64,000 nucleotides of DNA from Zingiber officinale. Its lineage: Eukaryota; Streptophyta; Magnoliopsida; Zingiberales; Zingiberaceae. Each line of letters opens with the position of its first letter. The first letter of the stretch is position 1. This document shows, piece by piece, positions 1-12,200 of this stretch. The notes beneath the pieces were generated by a model. That model was not told the origin of the DNA. It saw only the letters and a program-made list of their open reading frames with translations, and did no database searches. The stretch covers positions 118,215,794 to 118,279,793 of the forward strand of contig NC_055991.1 in the NCBI RefSeq assembly GCF_018446385.1, written 5' to 3'. Position numbers and translations under genes: made by a program.

Positions 1-1286
1 TTGGTCTTCCTAGCCCTAGGTTCTGTTCCATAATCGAATGGAACATTATGATAGGTAGGCTTGACCATTTGGGACTTAGGTTTGTGACCCAAACCTTTCT
101 TGTCCTTGGGCTTTGAAATTTGACCCTTAGACCCTAGAGATGACTTCTCTAAATTCTTTAGGGCCTTTTCTAGAGTGTCAAGTCTTGACCTCAAGACTTG
201 ATTTTCTTTCTCTAAAACCTCAAATTTTAATTTATCATTCTTTCTTGAGGTGTTCCTAGGCATATGTCTAGTTGTCTTGGGGTTTCTACCTAGGTTCTCC
301 TTAGCCTTAGATGAGTTAATCCTAGGGTTGACATTTCTAGTATTATCCTTATCTAAGCTAACATGTTTAGCACCTAAGCACACATATGGTTTTCTATTGT
401 TAACATGCTCATCATTATTTGCAATAGCAATAAAACTACTAGCATGTTTCTTATTTGAATTGCAATAGTGTGCCTTAAAAGGTACCTTAGGGTTTGCCTT
501 AGCTCCCCCTATCGATGTGCATCCCTTGTCCTTGTGAGGTTGCCTCCCCCTTGGACATTGACTCCGATAATGTCCCCTTCGCTTGCATTGGAAGCATACC
601 ACGTGCTCCTTGCCTTTGCGTGTCGGGACTCCGGCTCCCTTGACCATTGGTGCCGGTGGAGTCTTCCTAACCCTCCTTGGACACTTATTCTTGTAGTGCC
701 CAAATTCCCTACACTCAAAGCATATTATATGTAACTTATTTGAAATTACGATGCTTGAGTTACCTAGGGTTGAGGATGGATGAAGGCTCTCTTCCTCATC
801 CCTTCCGGAGGTAGATGCTTCTTCTTGCTCCGATCTTGAAGAAGAGACCTCCTCCTCTTCTTCCTTAGACGTTGAGTGACTCTCAACTTCTAATTCGCTC
901 CCTCCATGATGTGAGCTACTTGGCTCACTTGACTCCTCTTCATGGCTTGAAGTGGAGCTCTCCTCATGAAACTTGGCCAAGTTATTCCACAACTCTTTGG
1001 CGTTGTTGTAACCACCTATTCTACACAAAATGTCATTAGGTAAAGAGAATTCAATGATTTTCGTTACCTCATCATTGATGGTTGATTGGTGGATTTGCTC
1101 CTTGGTCCACTCCTTCTTCTCTAGAGTTTCTCCTTTCTTATCCATCGGAGACTTGAAACCTAATTGAACACAACTCCAATTTTCAAGGTTAGTCATAAGA
1201 AAATACCTCATTCTTACCTTCCAATACGCGAAGTCGCAGCACTCGTAGAATGGTGGAAACGTGATGTCTTCTCCGAGTCGATCCAT
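1..1286 (-). CDS. Retrotransposon Gag polyprotein (copia type, two CCHC knuckles), partial
   Basis: The start ATG is at 1286-1284, 49 bases inside the PBS. The frame stays open for 428 codons to the window edge, with no stop. The N-terminal 110 residues match the copia Gag type (MDRLGEDITF..., FWKVRM-like block read as YWKVRMRYFL, ELWNNLAKFHE). A Ser/Glu-rich acidic stretch follows, then two zinc knuckles: CFECREFGHYKNKC and, about 40 residues later, CFQCKRRGHYRSQC. A Lys/Asn-rich tail with a short coiled coil (EVLEKENQVLRSRLDTLEKA) comes next. Gag coats the element RNA and forms the cytoplasmic particle. Unlike the related copy at 42314-43767, the spacer between the two knuckles is intact here, so this copy keeps one reading frame. 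I infer a young, potentially translatable element. Confidence 0.85.
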   Translation of the reverse strand, partial: MDRLGEDITFPPFYECCDFAYWKVRMRYFLMTNLENWSCVQLGFKSPMDKKGETLEKKEWTKEQIHQSTINDEVTKIIEFSLPNDILCRIGGYNNAKELWNNLAKFHEESSTSSHEEESSEPSSSHHGGSELEVESHSTSKEEEEEVSSSRSEQEEASTSGRDEEESLHPSSTLGNSSIVISNKLHIICFECREFGHYKNKCPRRVRKTPPAPMVKGAGVPTRKGKEHVVCFQCKRRGHYRSQCPRGRQPHKDKGCTSIGGAKANPKVPFKAHYCNSNKKHASSFIAIANNDEHVNNRKPYVCLGAKHVSLDKDNTRNVNPRINSSKAKENLGRNPKTTRHMPRNTSRKNDKLKFEVLEKENQVLRSRLDTLEKALKNLEKSSLGSKGQISKPKDKKGLGHKPKSQMVKPTYHNVPFDYGTEPRARKT

Positions 1287-1334
1287 TCTCTAGCTTGTGC
1301 TCCCCCGGGTGTTAATCCGACAAAGAGCAACCTT

Positions 1335-1348
1335 GCTCTGATACCACT
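1335..1348 (-). promoter_or_regulatory. Primer binding site (initiator tRNA-Met type)
   Basis: The minus-strand sequence AGTGGTATCAGAGC directly follows the LTR end. TGGTATCAGAGC is the usual plant copia PBS complementary to the 3' end of initiator tRNA-Met. Confidence 0.85.
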
Positions 1349-3119
1349 TGTTGGGATCCTTCGTACGGAGGCTAGAGAGGGGGGTGTGAATAGCCGACCC
1401 CAAATCGTCATTTCTTTCTACAAAACGTGTTAGCGCAGCGGAAAATAAACACAGAAACGAAAGGGAAAGAAGACAAACCTCAAACAAACCGATGTAACGA
1501 GGTTCGGAGATAAACTCCTACTCCTCGGCGTGTCCGTAAGGTGGACGAAGCCTATCAATCCGTCGGTGGATGAGTCCCCGGAGAACCGGCTAATAAATGC
1601 TCCTTGTGGGTGGAGAAACCTCGCCACAATACTTGTAACAACAAGAAAGGAATACAAGGAAAGCAAGAAGCAAATACAAACAACAATATGAATGCAACAC
1701 TCACTTGCCTTCTCTGTCGACCGGAGGCGATGAAGCAGCAACTTCACAACCCAACTGCAGCAGCTTATCGACGACTGGAAGCTCACGCGAAGCTTCGGAA
1801 GCGAGCTCAACAAAGCTCAGAACCTCAGAGCACAGAAGCAGAAGCTCCAATCCAAGGAAGAAGAAGAAGTCCTACTGTAGAAGCTCTCAGCCTCCTTTTA
1901 TACCTGCGGAGAAAGAAGCACAGAAGAAATCTAGCCGTTGCGTCGCAACGGCTAGTGCCCTGATCGGTCTGTGGACCAATCAGGGAACCTACTGATCGGT
2001 CCACAGACCGATCAGGGAACTTCCTGATCGGTGCGGGACCGATCAGGGCTTTGATCGGTCCCTGATCGGTCTCGCCCGCTCTGCTCGTCTTCGATCGACT
2101 CACGATCGGTCACCGGACCAATCAGTTATCACACTGATATTGTTTGGTTACTGATCGGTCACCAGATCGATCAGAATATTCGCGGTATCACTGGATCGAT
2201 CACCAGATCGATCCAGCTCATGGTTTTCGCCCAAACCAAGTCCAAACCAACATCCGGTCAATCTTGACCTGTTGGTACATTGCGCCTAGCATCCAGTCAC
2301 TCCCTTGACCTGCTAGGACTCCCCGCTAAGTGTCCGGTCAATCCCTTTGACCCACTTAGACTTTTCTCTCCGTACCAAGTATCCGGTCACTCCTATGACC
2401 TATTTGGACTTCCCATCACCAGATGTCCGATCACCCTTGATCCATCTGGATTTTCCCTTGCCCGGCTTCACTCACCAGGACTTTCACCTAGCTTCACTCA
2501 CTAGGGTTTTCACCTGCCTTCACTCACCAGGATTTCCAATCTGCCTGGCTTCACTCACCAGGACTTGCACCTAGCTTCACTCACTAGGGTTTTCACCTGA
2601 CTTCACTCACCAGGACTTCTCAACTGCCTGGCTTCACTCACCAGGACTTTTCCAACTGCCTGGCTTCACTCACCAGGACTTTCACTTTCACCTAGCTTCA
2701 CTCGCTAGGATTTTCACCTGGCTTCACTCACCAGGACTTTCCACATCCGGTCCAGAGAACGAGCTACCGAACCCTCTCTGACCACAGTTCGGAGAACGAG
2801 CTACCGAGCCCTCTCCGTCTTTCCATGTGCCAAGCTTCCATACTTGGACTTCTCTGTGCCAAGTCTCCATACTTGGACTTTCTCCCGTGCCAAGCTCCCT
2901 TCTTGGACTTTTCCGAGTCAGGTCAACTCACCTCGGGTCAACCAGGTCAACCTTGACCACGAGTTGCACCCACAATCTCCCAAGCTTGTATCCTTGTCAA
3001 ACATCAAGATACAATTTTTCTGTTCACGTCAAACATCGTCAAACATCAAAACATAACTCGAGTCAAGTCAACTCGAGTCTGGTCAACCAGGTCAACTTTG
3101 ACCTAAGGTTGCACCAACA
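1349..3119 (-). repeat. LTR of the minus-strand Sirevirus-like element
   Basis: On the minus strand it begins TGTTGGTGCAACC at 3119 and ends ...GGATCCCAACA at 1349, next to the PBS. U3 (about 3119-1903) contains hairpin modules (2225-2465), gtgagtgaag-type short hairpins (2450-2760), a 41-bp-type ctcggtagctcg motif (2745-2815) and GATCGGTC/GACCGATC palindromes (1950-2215). A TATAAAAG box on the minus strand lies at 1902-1895. Length is 1771 bp against 1664 and 1703 bp for the LTRs of the related element. Confidence 0.85.
1895..1902 (-). promoter_or_regulatory. TATA box of the minus-strand LTR
   Basis: TATAAAAG on the minus strand, at the same relative place as TATAAAAG at 41680-41687 and 46696-46703 in the related LTRs. 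It separates U3, with its palindromes, from the transcribed R/U5 part. Confidence 0.6.
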
Positions 3120-4345
3120 GACATAAGAATACATGGTCATTCTCAAATGAGTCAATATGCAATAATGAGCTTATTTGATTGAGTGTGTCTACTTAGAAAT
3201 TAAGAAACACAAAGATTGATAAAAGGATGACACGGTCTATGCCTCATTGATCAATTTAGATATCAAGGATAGAAGGATTGAGTCATATAAGATAATAGAC
3301 ACGGAAAGATTAAGTCAAATCTCGACATTCTCACCACTTGAATAGCAATGATGCTTTGCTAGATGTTATTCATTGTTTATGTATCTAAAATAGTTATAGA
3401 GACATTGTCAACATTATGAGAACTTATTGGATCACACACAAAGAACAAATTGATTTGGAGGTGGGTTCATATGATGGATCATTAGATTAAGTCTAATCCA
3501 AATTAGAATCATTGAGTTAAACTCAATTGGATCCAATTATTGGATTGAGTCCAATTTAAACTAGACTCATTGAGTCAATTCAAATTAATGAGATGGTGAC
3601 TCATTGAATTCGAATTACATGAAAGAAGAGGAATGGTCAAATTTCAAAATTGGCCATTCACTCATGAAAAATTCGAAATGTTGATTTGAATTCTTGAATG
3701 AAGACCAAAAGGCTCTTGTTTTAATGGAGTGTTAAGGCTCATTAAGTGTATTCATTGGATGAAGTACCAAAGGCCTTTGTTATCTCATTTTTGAGAAAAC
3801 AACGTCTTCTCTCTTCTTTCCTATGGTCGAAATCTTCCTTGGGGTAGCCAGCACAATCTTGGTTAGTTTTCTTCTCCACTTCGTGAGTTCGTGAGACAAA
3901 CAGAAGGCTTGTTTGTGTGGTTTCCAAAAGAGGCATGGACACATGATCATGCTGAGATCCTTGTTGCCGGGAGTTTATGCTTACACAACAAAGGTATAAC
4001 TTCCTTTTAACAAACTTAGTATATGGTTTTCTCCTTCGCATGGATCTTCTAAAAGGAAAAAGTTAGTTTTTCCGATGTACTTTTTGTATGTTTAGCGCTC
4101 TAGATCCTTACAGACTTGCACCATCAATGTAGCTCATGCATCTCACTTCAAGAACACATAAGTAATATACAACTTTTGGGCCAATGTTGAGAGCAAAATG
4201 CAAATGATTTCTTCTTTGCATCTGCAATCTCGCCTTCTTCATCCTCGCCCTTCTTTTCTGCTGACTCCTTATCCTAGTAGATCTTGCCATCAATGCTGTG
4301 TTGAAATCGAATTTAAAATTTGGGTATCGAGTTTTCACACCCCTA
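3120..4345 (+). other. AT-rich stretch with a copia-LTR-like 3' end; no gene seen
   Basis: No conserved protein is readable. The plus-strand text around 4035-4112 (gcatggatcttctaaaagg ... gctctagatccttaca) resembles the end of a plant copia LTR, but no PBS follows and I could not find a matching start or target duplication. The short minus-strand open frames here (3742-4041 and 4108-4338) have no recognisable motif. Confidence 0.3.
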
Positions 4346-6471
4346 TGAGAAGCGGAAGTTTAAAATTTATTTTATAATTTAACAATTAAATCAAAGAAGT
4401 ATCCATATGAATTTTTTAAAAATAAATATGAGCATTATCTTTAATCTAAATATACATTATAATTTAACCATTCAAGTAAAATCCTTTAAGTATAACAAAG
4501 ATAAACGATCACGTGAATGATACATCTAATATTAATTTAATCCTTTTATTTAGACATACAAAACTATCTAAGTTAAACATACTAGATTATTTAAGTATAA
4601 TCTAAATAAAATCATTAACACATGCATCAATATATAAATGAATCAAAGCATAAGCTAAAACATACCTTCGAAACGACCTTTGTTTGGGGATGACTCCAAC
4701 TATTTCGGGTTTAGCGAAATAGTTCTTCTTTGTTTATCTTGAACTTGTGCTTCCTCCATCTAATCCAGTCCACAATCGGAGTCTCATTTCCAACGCTTGG
4801 TCGCACTAGAGATCAAGTGTCATTTTTTGTCAAGACGGTCGTAACGACATAAGAAGATGAGACTCTTTCAATGGAAGATAAGGAAGAAGATTCCTATCTT
4901 CTTCCTAGGGGAGGGGTTGTCGAATTCTTCAAAGAAAAGAAGTAGGCTACCAATAACTCCAAGGGAGAAGAGGAATAAATTGTCTACATAATTTTCTCTT
5001 AGGAGAACTATTTATAACTCTCTAATGGGAAGATCAAGAGATTGTCTTCACAATTTCTCCAAAAGAAATAAAAAGAGGTGGCTACCATAAACTCAAAGGG
5101 AAGTCCAAGAGTTAGTGATGGATGAGGTGGAAAAGAAAAAATATTTTTTCATTCTCTTCTCTTGATACATTGAATCTAGCCCTTTTCTTTCTAACATTTT
5201 GGTCCATTGATATTAAAACTTTTTTAAAATCCAATAATTTGAGTCCATCATAATCATATTATTAATAATATTTAATTATATCAAATTTTAGTTGTCAATT
5301 CACTATTTGATTACATCAAAATTTATTAGCTAAATTCAACTACTTGAATTTGACTTTCTCAATGGGAAATAGGAAAACCAATAATTGTGTGACCATCAAT
5401 GGTTTGGGGATATAGCTAGCCATGGGTTCACAACTCTTTGTGATTCAGAAAGATATTCATCATTTATTTAGGTATACCCTTAATAGTCTCATCCTATGAT
5501 CAACTGCTTGATTATAGGATGTTAGAACTAATTCTGATTAGCACCCAACGAATCATGGTAAGAGCGTCTAGCAGCATTGTCCCAAGACTCCCTAAGCATT
5601 ACTGAATAGTATCTGCAAGAACCAGTCAATTATGGTTAACATACAGTTCGATTCTTTCATCTCATATGTCCCAGTCATATCTATAATCATTGGTACATTA
5701 AGGGTTGTATATTGATTTGATAATCATATAATGTATTTTATAGTGACATCACATGTGCAACTAGGAAATTCCTTTCCTAAAGCACATCTTATAACTCTGA
5801 TCAAAGACTTCATCTATTATAGGACAATACATTACATAGGATATCCACATCCATAGGTGTGTGGTGAATCTCCGACTACAATGCACTGGCTCCTATATAT
5901 TGTATTACTACACCCAATCTCATCACCTGATGACTCTAATAGAGTCAGTAAATAAGTCAAAGTGCATCCCCAACATATAGAGCCTCAGTGTTGTCCCGGG
6001 TTATAAGGACTACTATTGTACAACCGCAACTAAGGACTTATTTACCTAATAAATGATAACCACTTGGATAGTCCGTGTGAGGGTTATTCGATGAACTAAT
6101 TGTATAAGCATTCGTATGTGTGCTTGAACATCTCTATATCCTTACCAATGAAACATGGTACACTACATCATATATACTAGTCTCTAACTTGAGCGACCTT
6201 TTATCCTTGTTTGTTAGGCAACTTTATTAACTAAGAACATGTTTAGAATATCCAATAAATATTGATATATTTCATGATAGTCATTATATATACCATCACA
6301 TCTAACTATAGTATATTCAAGGACTTTATCTATGTATCTAGCATAATATAAAGATAAGGTAAATGACATACTAAATTGAATTATATAATTATATTAAAAT
6401 AAAGGATATTTATTAACAAGAGGCAATGCAAGCTTAGCCAACAGTTGGCTTGTAGGGCATCTACTCTAACA
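4346..6471 (-). repeat. Putative decayed copia-type LTR (minus strand)
   Basis: Read on the minus strand it starts TGTTAGAGTAGATGCCC at 6471 and ends ...CTTCCGCTTCTCA at 4346, so it has TG...CA ends typical of a plant copia LTR. Near its start is a small inverted repeat (gccaacagttggc). I found no target duplication (flanks cccta and cgctg) and no PBS beside it, so this may be a fragment. No gene is visible inside. Confidence 0.35.
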
Positions 6472-6641
6472 CGCTGTCCTCGAAGAAAAACTCCAGGTTG
6501 TTGTCGTCACCTCAGAGAGTAGAAGTCGCTATTCGTAGAGGAAGCGATATCTCTAAGTAGACCCTAATCACAATAGAGAAAGAGAGAGATGATCGTTACG
6601 AGTGGAGCCGCAAAGGGAAGTGCAAGGACGAGTAAGGTTGC

Positions 6642-7000
6642 AAATGAGCTAAACCGCTTGTGAGCCACTCGCGAGCGATTCAATCAAAACTTGACTCGAG
6701 TTCAAAGTTAATCGAGCTCGAACCGACTTGATTAGAAATTGAGTTGAGCTTGAACTCAATTATTACTGGTTCGGTGGCTCATCGAGCCAAACAATTAATA
6801 ATAATATATATTTTATAATATATTAATATATTTTATTAAAAAATAATAAATAATTAAAAAAATCAAGCTCGAGCTCAACTCTACAGTCGAGCGAGCTCAA
6901 GCTCAAATTGAGCCAATATAAATCAAGTCTAACTAACCTCGAACCGACCTCGAGCCTAAGTTAGCTCAAGTTGAGTTGAGCTCAGCTCCTTTACCGCCCC
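6642..7000. repeat. Possible non-autonomous DNA transposon (gagctc-rich)
   Basis: A 360-bp stretch of degenerate inverted motifs (gagct/agctc, tcgagc/gctcga) around an AT-rich centre. The outer text (ggttgcaaatgagct on the left, agctcctttaccgcc on the right) is roughly inverted, like the hAT-type MITE at 28887. No clear target duplication was found. Confidence 0.25.
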
Positions 7001-7434
7001 AACAAGCCCTCGGGACGCCAGAACGAGGAACGAGGTTTGAACGCCACCTATCCCCACTCCGCTCACTCGTATGGGTCATCGCTAACAATATATCAAATCG
7101 AAATCTTATTTTTTGCCCCTCTATTTTTTCCCTTTTCTCTAAAATATTTCTCTTGCTTTTAAAATTATCATTTAACCCCTCAAATATTAAAAACCCAAAA
7201 TATTTCTGTCGCTTTTAAAATTATAATTTCCTCCCATAAAATTCTATTCATTCGTAATGCACATGGTTTAAATGTTGCATCGAATTGATTTATTTTCATG
7301 AAAAAAATCGATGTCTAACGATATTTAACAAACTCGAAATAATTAATGCTTTAAAATTTTCAAACTGTAAATTTATTTTCATTAAATTAAGTTACCTAAT
7401 TCATCTCGACTTGATCTGTAAATGATATTTTTTA

Positions 7435-7590
7435 TTGAAACCGAGATCAATATTTCTCTTATGTGTTAGTCATTATTCCAAAGATTAGTAGTCATCCGTT
7501 ATTTATCTCCTCCGTATTTGTCCTGCCATCCTAGGACGAATTGACGGGGATGTTGGGGACGAACGTATTCACCTTTTTCGCAAGAAAAAA
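7435..7590 (+). repeat. 5'-truncated tRNA-type SINE
   Basis: Runs from about cttatgtgttagtcatt to gggacgaacgtattcacc and ends in an A-rich tail (aagaaaaaaaaa). It lines up with the 3' two thirds of the complete minus-strand SINE at 23158-23370 (cttatgtgctagtcatt ... gaacgaacatattcatc). The tRNA-like 5' part is missing or decayed. Confidence 0.55.
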
Positions 7591-9207
7591 AAATTATATT
7601 GGTTAAAAAGTTTTAAGTTTTAAATTATAAATTATAAATTAAATTTAAAACTTATATAAAATTAGCATGGAATGGCTGCAAAAGATACTTAAGCAGTGTT
7701 GATCAACTCTAAATTTTTAGACTATAAATTAATTTTAAATCAGATTGTGTTAACTATGACTCAAATCGTTTTGATTTCAATCAGCTGGAGCCACCTAAAT
7801 CTCCATTATGTTATTTACAAATCAAATTATGATAAATCTTTTATCAAATTCAACATCTTGGATTTAAAAATGTCAATATATGTTTGAGGTGGTCAATTTT
7901 TTTTTATGCTAGCAAATTCTGTCGTGTGCATTCCACGTGATTGGCAAGTTATATAGCATTTAACGAAGTAGGAGCAAAATAATTTTTTAGAAAAAATAAA
8001 GAGAATTTTTATGATTTTCAAAATAAAGAAAATAACTTAATGTTTGAAAAGTATGTACTTTAGATTTTTTTAAATAATAATAATAATTTTCAATCCTCCA
8101 CAAGCACTTTAATATGATTCAATTTTTATCAATGATAATTTTATAAACAGATAAATCTAAATACCAAGTGGATCAAATCATAGCATTTTATTCTAATATT
8201 TACATTATATTTGTAATATTTCTACTAAGGAAACAAACAATGAAATCATCTTTTAAGATAAGACTATGTCTCAGGAGCTATAACAACTATATTTATTCAG
8301 GTAATATAATAAGAAAAATTGCTAAATAGTTTTTAATCAAATTGATTGCATAAAAGGCACAATGAGTTTGAAATTTTCGATTTAAAAGGCACAAAACTTT
8401 ATTGACTGCAAAAAAGATAATTGTTGTTTGACTATCTATTGAAGCAAACAGGACTCTCGTGACAAGTAATCAAAAAGCAAATATGCAATATCTCTAAACA
8501 AGATTTTGCCCCCGAAAAATAAATTTTGCAATTTTATTATCTCCAAAGAATTCTTTGTTGTAGTGAATTTATATTTCTATTCATTTAAAATTAGTTTCAA
8601 TAAATACATCATTGATTTTTTTTCTTTCAAAACAGAAACTTAAATTTTAATTGCTTTACTTTTGCCAAGAATTTTGGAGAACCGTAAGAAAAACAGTTAA
8701 AATAGAATGGAAGTATATATAAAGTTAAAATCATTAATGATTTCACCTAAAAAATGATAATAATATTAGCATCTTAGATATCCATGAGTTTAGTCTACAT
8801 CAAGAATCAGCATTTTAGTATTAGACTAATCATAATTTTTAAAAATTAATCCAAATTTAATTCACGCTAATGATATATAAGATATTAATTGATATATGTG
8901 CATATTTCCATCATAGATATTATTAGCGTGATACTATAATTATATTTGCTAATACTATTAGATACAACCCAACTGGAACTGAAATTAATCTAGAAAGGTA
9001 ACTTAATAATTTAATCCTTGACTTACAGTAAATTAGAAGTACAAAACCCAGTAAAGTTTAATAAACAGTTAAAAACATTAAATTAAAAAACAAACCACCA
9101 AACAAAAAATCCCAACATCGTGGAGCAGTCTCCGATTTGACAAAAAAAAAACATCAACCAATTGGTGCAACGTACCTCACATATATAAAGATGCAAAAAT
9201 TGCACAG
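7591..9207. other. AT-rich intergenic DNA, nothing recognised
   Basis: No conserved coding frame, repeat family or RNA gene was recognised. It is the 3' flank of the minus-strand GRXS12 gene and probably contains its polyadenylation region next to 9207. Confidence 0.6.
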
Positions 9208-12200
9208 CTAATTTTCTGTGCTAGCGTTTAGTTCGGACAGCAGAGTAGTTAGCTCCCCTTTCTGATGAAGTTTCACGGTATCTGTAACAGAAATAAAAGG
9301 TCCAATGCAGCATAGCAATGGTTATTGCTTTTATGACTTTTTTTTTTAAAACTTTTATGACTTCACTAACATGGGTTTTAAGAAAACAGTACGTAGATCG
9401 TCTTGGTAGTTTAAGCATATTATGTTGGTCGAGAGCAATAAAGGATAAAAATAGGTTGAGGTATAATGAAAATGTTAAAGGACAGTAGTTTCTATTTGTT
9501 AGAATAACCGAATTGATTATAGTGGAAAATGTAATAGAGATGCGAGTTTCAGAGAAAATACTAGAAATATAATTTCATCTAATATTTTTGACATGTGGAA
9601 GGTCACCAACACAAAATAAGTCATTTTCATTAAAAAAAATCTTTATGAGAATTTCCATGATTATAATCTCAAGTTGAAAAGGTCTTCAACTTTGTCAACA
9701 TTTTTCCATAAAAAAAACTAGAAAGAAAAAAAAATTGATTCTCTGGTGGCATGGGTACTTTTGATATATAAAAGACACGTGTGGTCTGGACAAAAACAAA
9801 GTAGAGTGCGGGATTTAAAAAAAACTTGACATGCCCACACACTTGAAAGAACAAACTGGAAAGTAGGAGAATCATTATCCACAAATGAAGCTAAAGTATA
9901 AAGGTAACAGAAAAGTACCTGTACAGCCACCAATATGTTTGCCTCCTGCATCAAGGAAAAAAATTAGTCAATCAAGGAAAAATTGTCAGCCTACTTTCCC
10001 AAAGTTATGTGATTAGATAAACGGACCATTTCCTATGATCAACTATTAATGCCGCAGGTTCAACTAAGAAGAGATTAGACCACCTTTGCAAAGATGAAAT
10101 GTGCCACCCCCAGTTTAATCCCACTTGTACGGACTAACAAACTGTTTTATAAACTTCATAAAGGCTAGCATTAACTTAGGTTTGGGCATTTTAGCCTTGA
10201 GGTGTTGGAAAAAAACTACTGTCAATAGTCTAACCAGTAACCACCATTGGGTATTAATGTTACTAATTAGAAATATTCTAAGCCATGAGTAAAACTTTAG
10301 GTCTTCAAGGGATGTCAAGCCTTGATTGAGAAGATTGTGATATTTTAATTTAGTCTTGCATGGGAACTTGTGAATTAAAAAAAGAAGCTTTATAAGTTTG
10401 GATGAGTGAGCTGTTATTAGCTTTAGCTTAAGCATTTTAAGTAGATGTTTGAGCTTAACAAATCAATGAGTCAGTTTTCATCTAAGTAGGCCATGCCATA
10501 ATGACTTATGAGGTGCAAATAACATGAGAGATGCAAAAGAAAGTGACAAGGAAAAAAAAGGTTTAGAAGTAAGAAGGAAATCACAAACACAATTTTGATT
10601 TGATGGACAAATTGTTATATAATGGAGACTTCTATAGATTCCAAACTGTATGCAATCAAACTGCACTTCTTTGTTTATTTTCCTTCTAAGAAAATGATTC
10701 AAACACCTTGAATGTGAATGGACCTCAGTTCCACCAATCTTGATCTGGGAATCAATACGGCACAAAACCTCATACTTCAAAGCCCAATAACTTTAGTGGA
10801 AAACAGAACTATGAAGTTAAGGTGGACTTGGATGAATAAATCAATCATATGATGCTGGCCTCTGTAAATGATTAAGATTGTTTCTTTTTGAACTTGATCC
10901 TCAGAAACAAGCACAATTCTAACAATCAGCATCAAATGTTCTGGAATTAATAGCACCAGCAGTTCGGCATTTTGTGTGATCTTTATATGTATTAACATAA
11001 CAGTGCTTTTTTGTGAGTATTGAGTGAAGGAGGTAGATACCATGACCATGTTTTCCATTCACATGATTGAGAATTATGAGAAATTGCATAAAAGCATAAA
11101 GTAAACTTAAAATAGAAAAGATCCACTGGGTGAAGCTTGTATCTTTAAACCTTGGTATTTATTGCATACCGATGAATACGTTAGGAACAGTAAATTGCCC
11201 TGTCGCTCTCTCCAATGCTTTCTGTATTTGTGGCCCTTGAGGACCTGAAATGCAATGGGAGCAAAGGTTACAAAGATGAAGTATTTTAACAGATTGACAA
11301 ATACTTTACCACATTGTAGTGTCAAAAACAAAACATACAAAAAAGTCTACGAACCCAAATAATGTTTTGTCACAATTTATAATTGTATGTTCCAAGCTAT
11401 GAATTCCCGTTCCTAGGTAGGAACTTTATAATACTTTATCTCTCTATCTCATCTATGATTCTTTTTGCATCCTTCTATCGAGGGTTCACTCTTTCATCCA
11501 TGCCCACTAAAGGTCAATATTGCTTCTTAGTCAACATTCTTTTTGCATCCTTCTATCGAGGGTTCACTCTTTCATCCATACCCACTAAAGGTCAATATAG
11601 TGAAGGGGATTTTTTTCATCCAACATATGTGATGCTAAAAACACTAAATGATAGCACATACCTTCTAGAAAGAGAAAATGTTAGCACCTACCATAACAAA
11701 ATGATGGCATCTATCATACCTAAGTGGTAGCACATGGCATAGCCTATAACTAAAACGAGTAGCTCCTAGCATAATGAAATGGCAGTGCCTAAGATAGTTA
11801 AACTGTAGCAACCTATCTACCGGGAACAAAAAATGGTAGCAATTAAAATAAACTAAAGGGACGCCTATGATAACTAAGGGTAGCACCTACCATAATTAAA
11901 CCGTTGCACCTTTTATTCTAAAGAGTAGCACCGATCGGCTGGGAATAAAAATTGATAGAAACCTATCACAACAATAATACTAACCGTCAGGTGAAGAAGC
12001 CCCCTTCACTAGATCATGTGTGAAGGAGGCCTTCACACAAGTTCTAACCTTATTTCTCCCTCCCCTTTAAGTATAGTTCTATGTGTATAGTTTCATATCG
12101 CAGAAAAAAACAATAAGCAAATTTGATATGGCAATAGCATAACACTAAACTAAGTAAATACCTGTGATAATTACGATCAAATAACCATAAATACAAGAAT

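Larger units (their letters stand above)
1..3119 (-). mobile_element. Sirevirus-like Ty1/copia gag element, 5' part, cut by window edge
   Basis: Reading on the minus strand from 3119 down: LTR (3119-1349), tRNA-Met-type primer binding site (1348-1335), then a gag frame (1286 to 1) that leaves the window. The order LTR-PBS-gag and the close similarity to the complete element at 40588-47268 define it. Because the left part is missing I cannot tell whether it also has pol or, like its relative, only gag. The flank beyond 3119 starts gacat, which would be the target-site duplication if the other end could be seen. Confidence 0.88.

Noticed and set aside
4108-4338. Minus-strand 76-codon basic frame
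   Set aside because: No family recognised, next to LTR-like sequence; not enough to call a gene.
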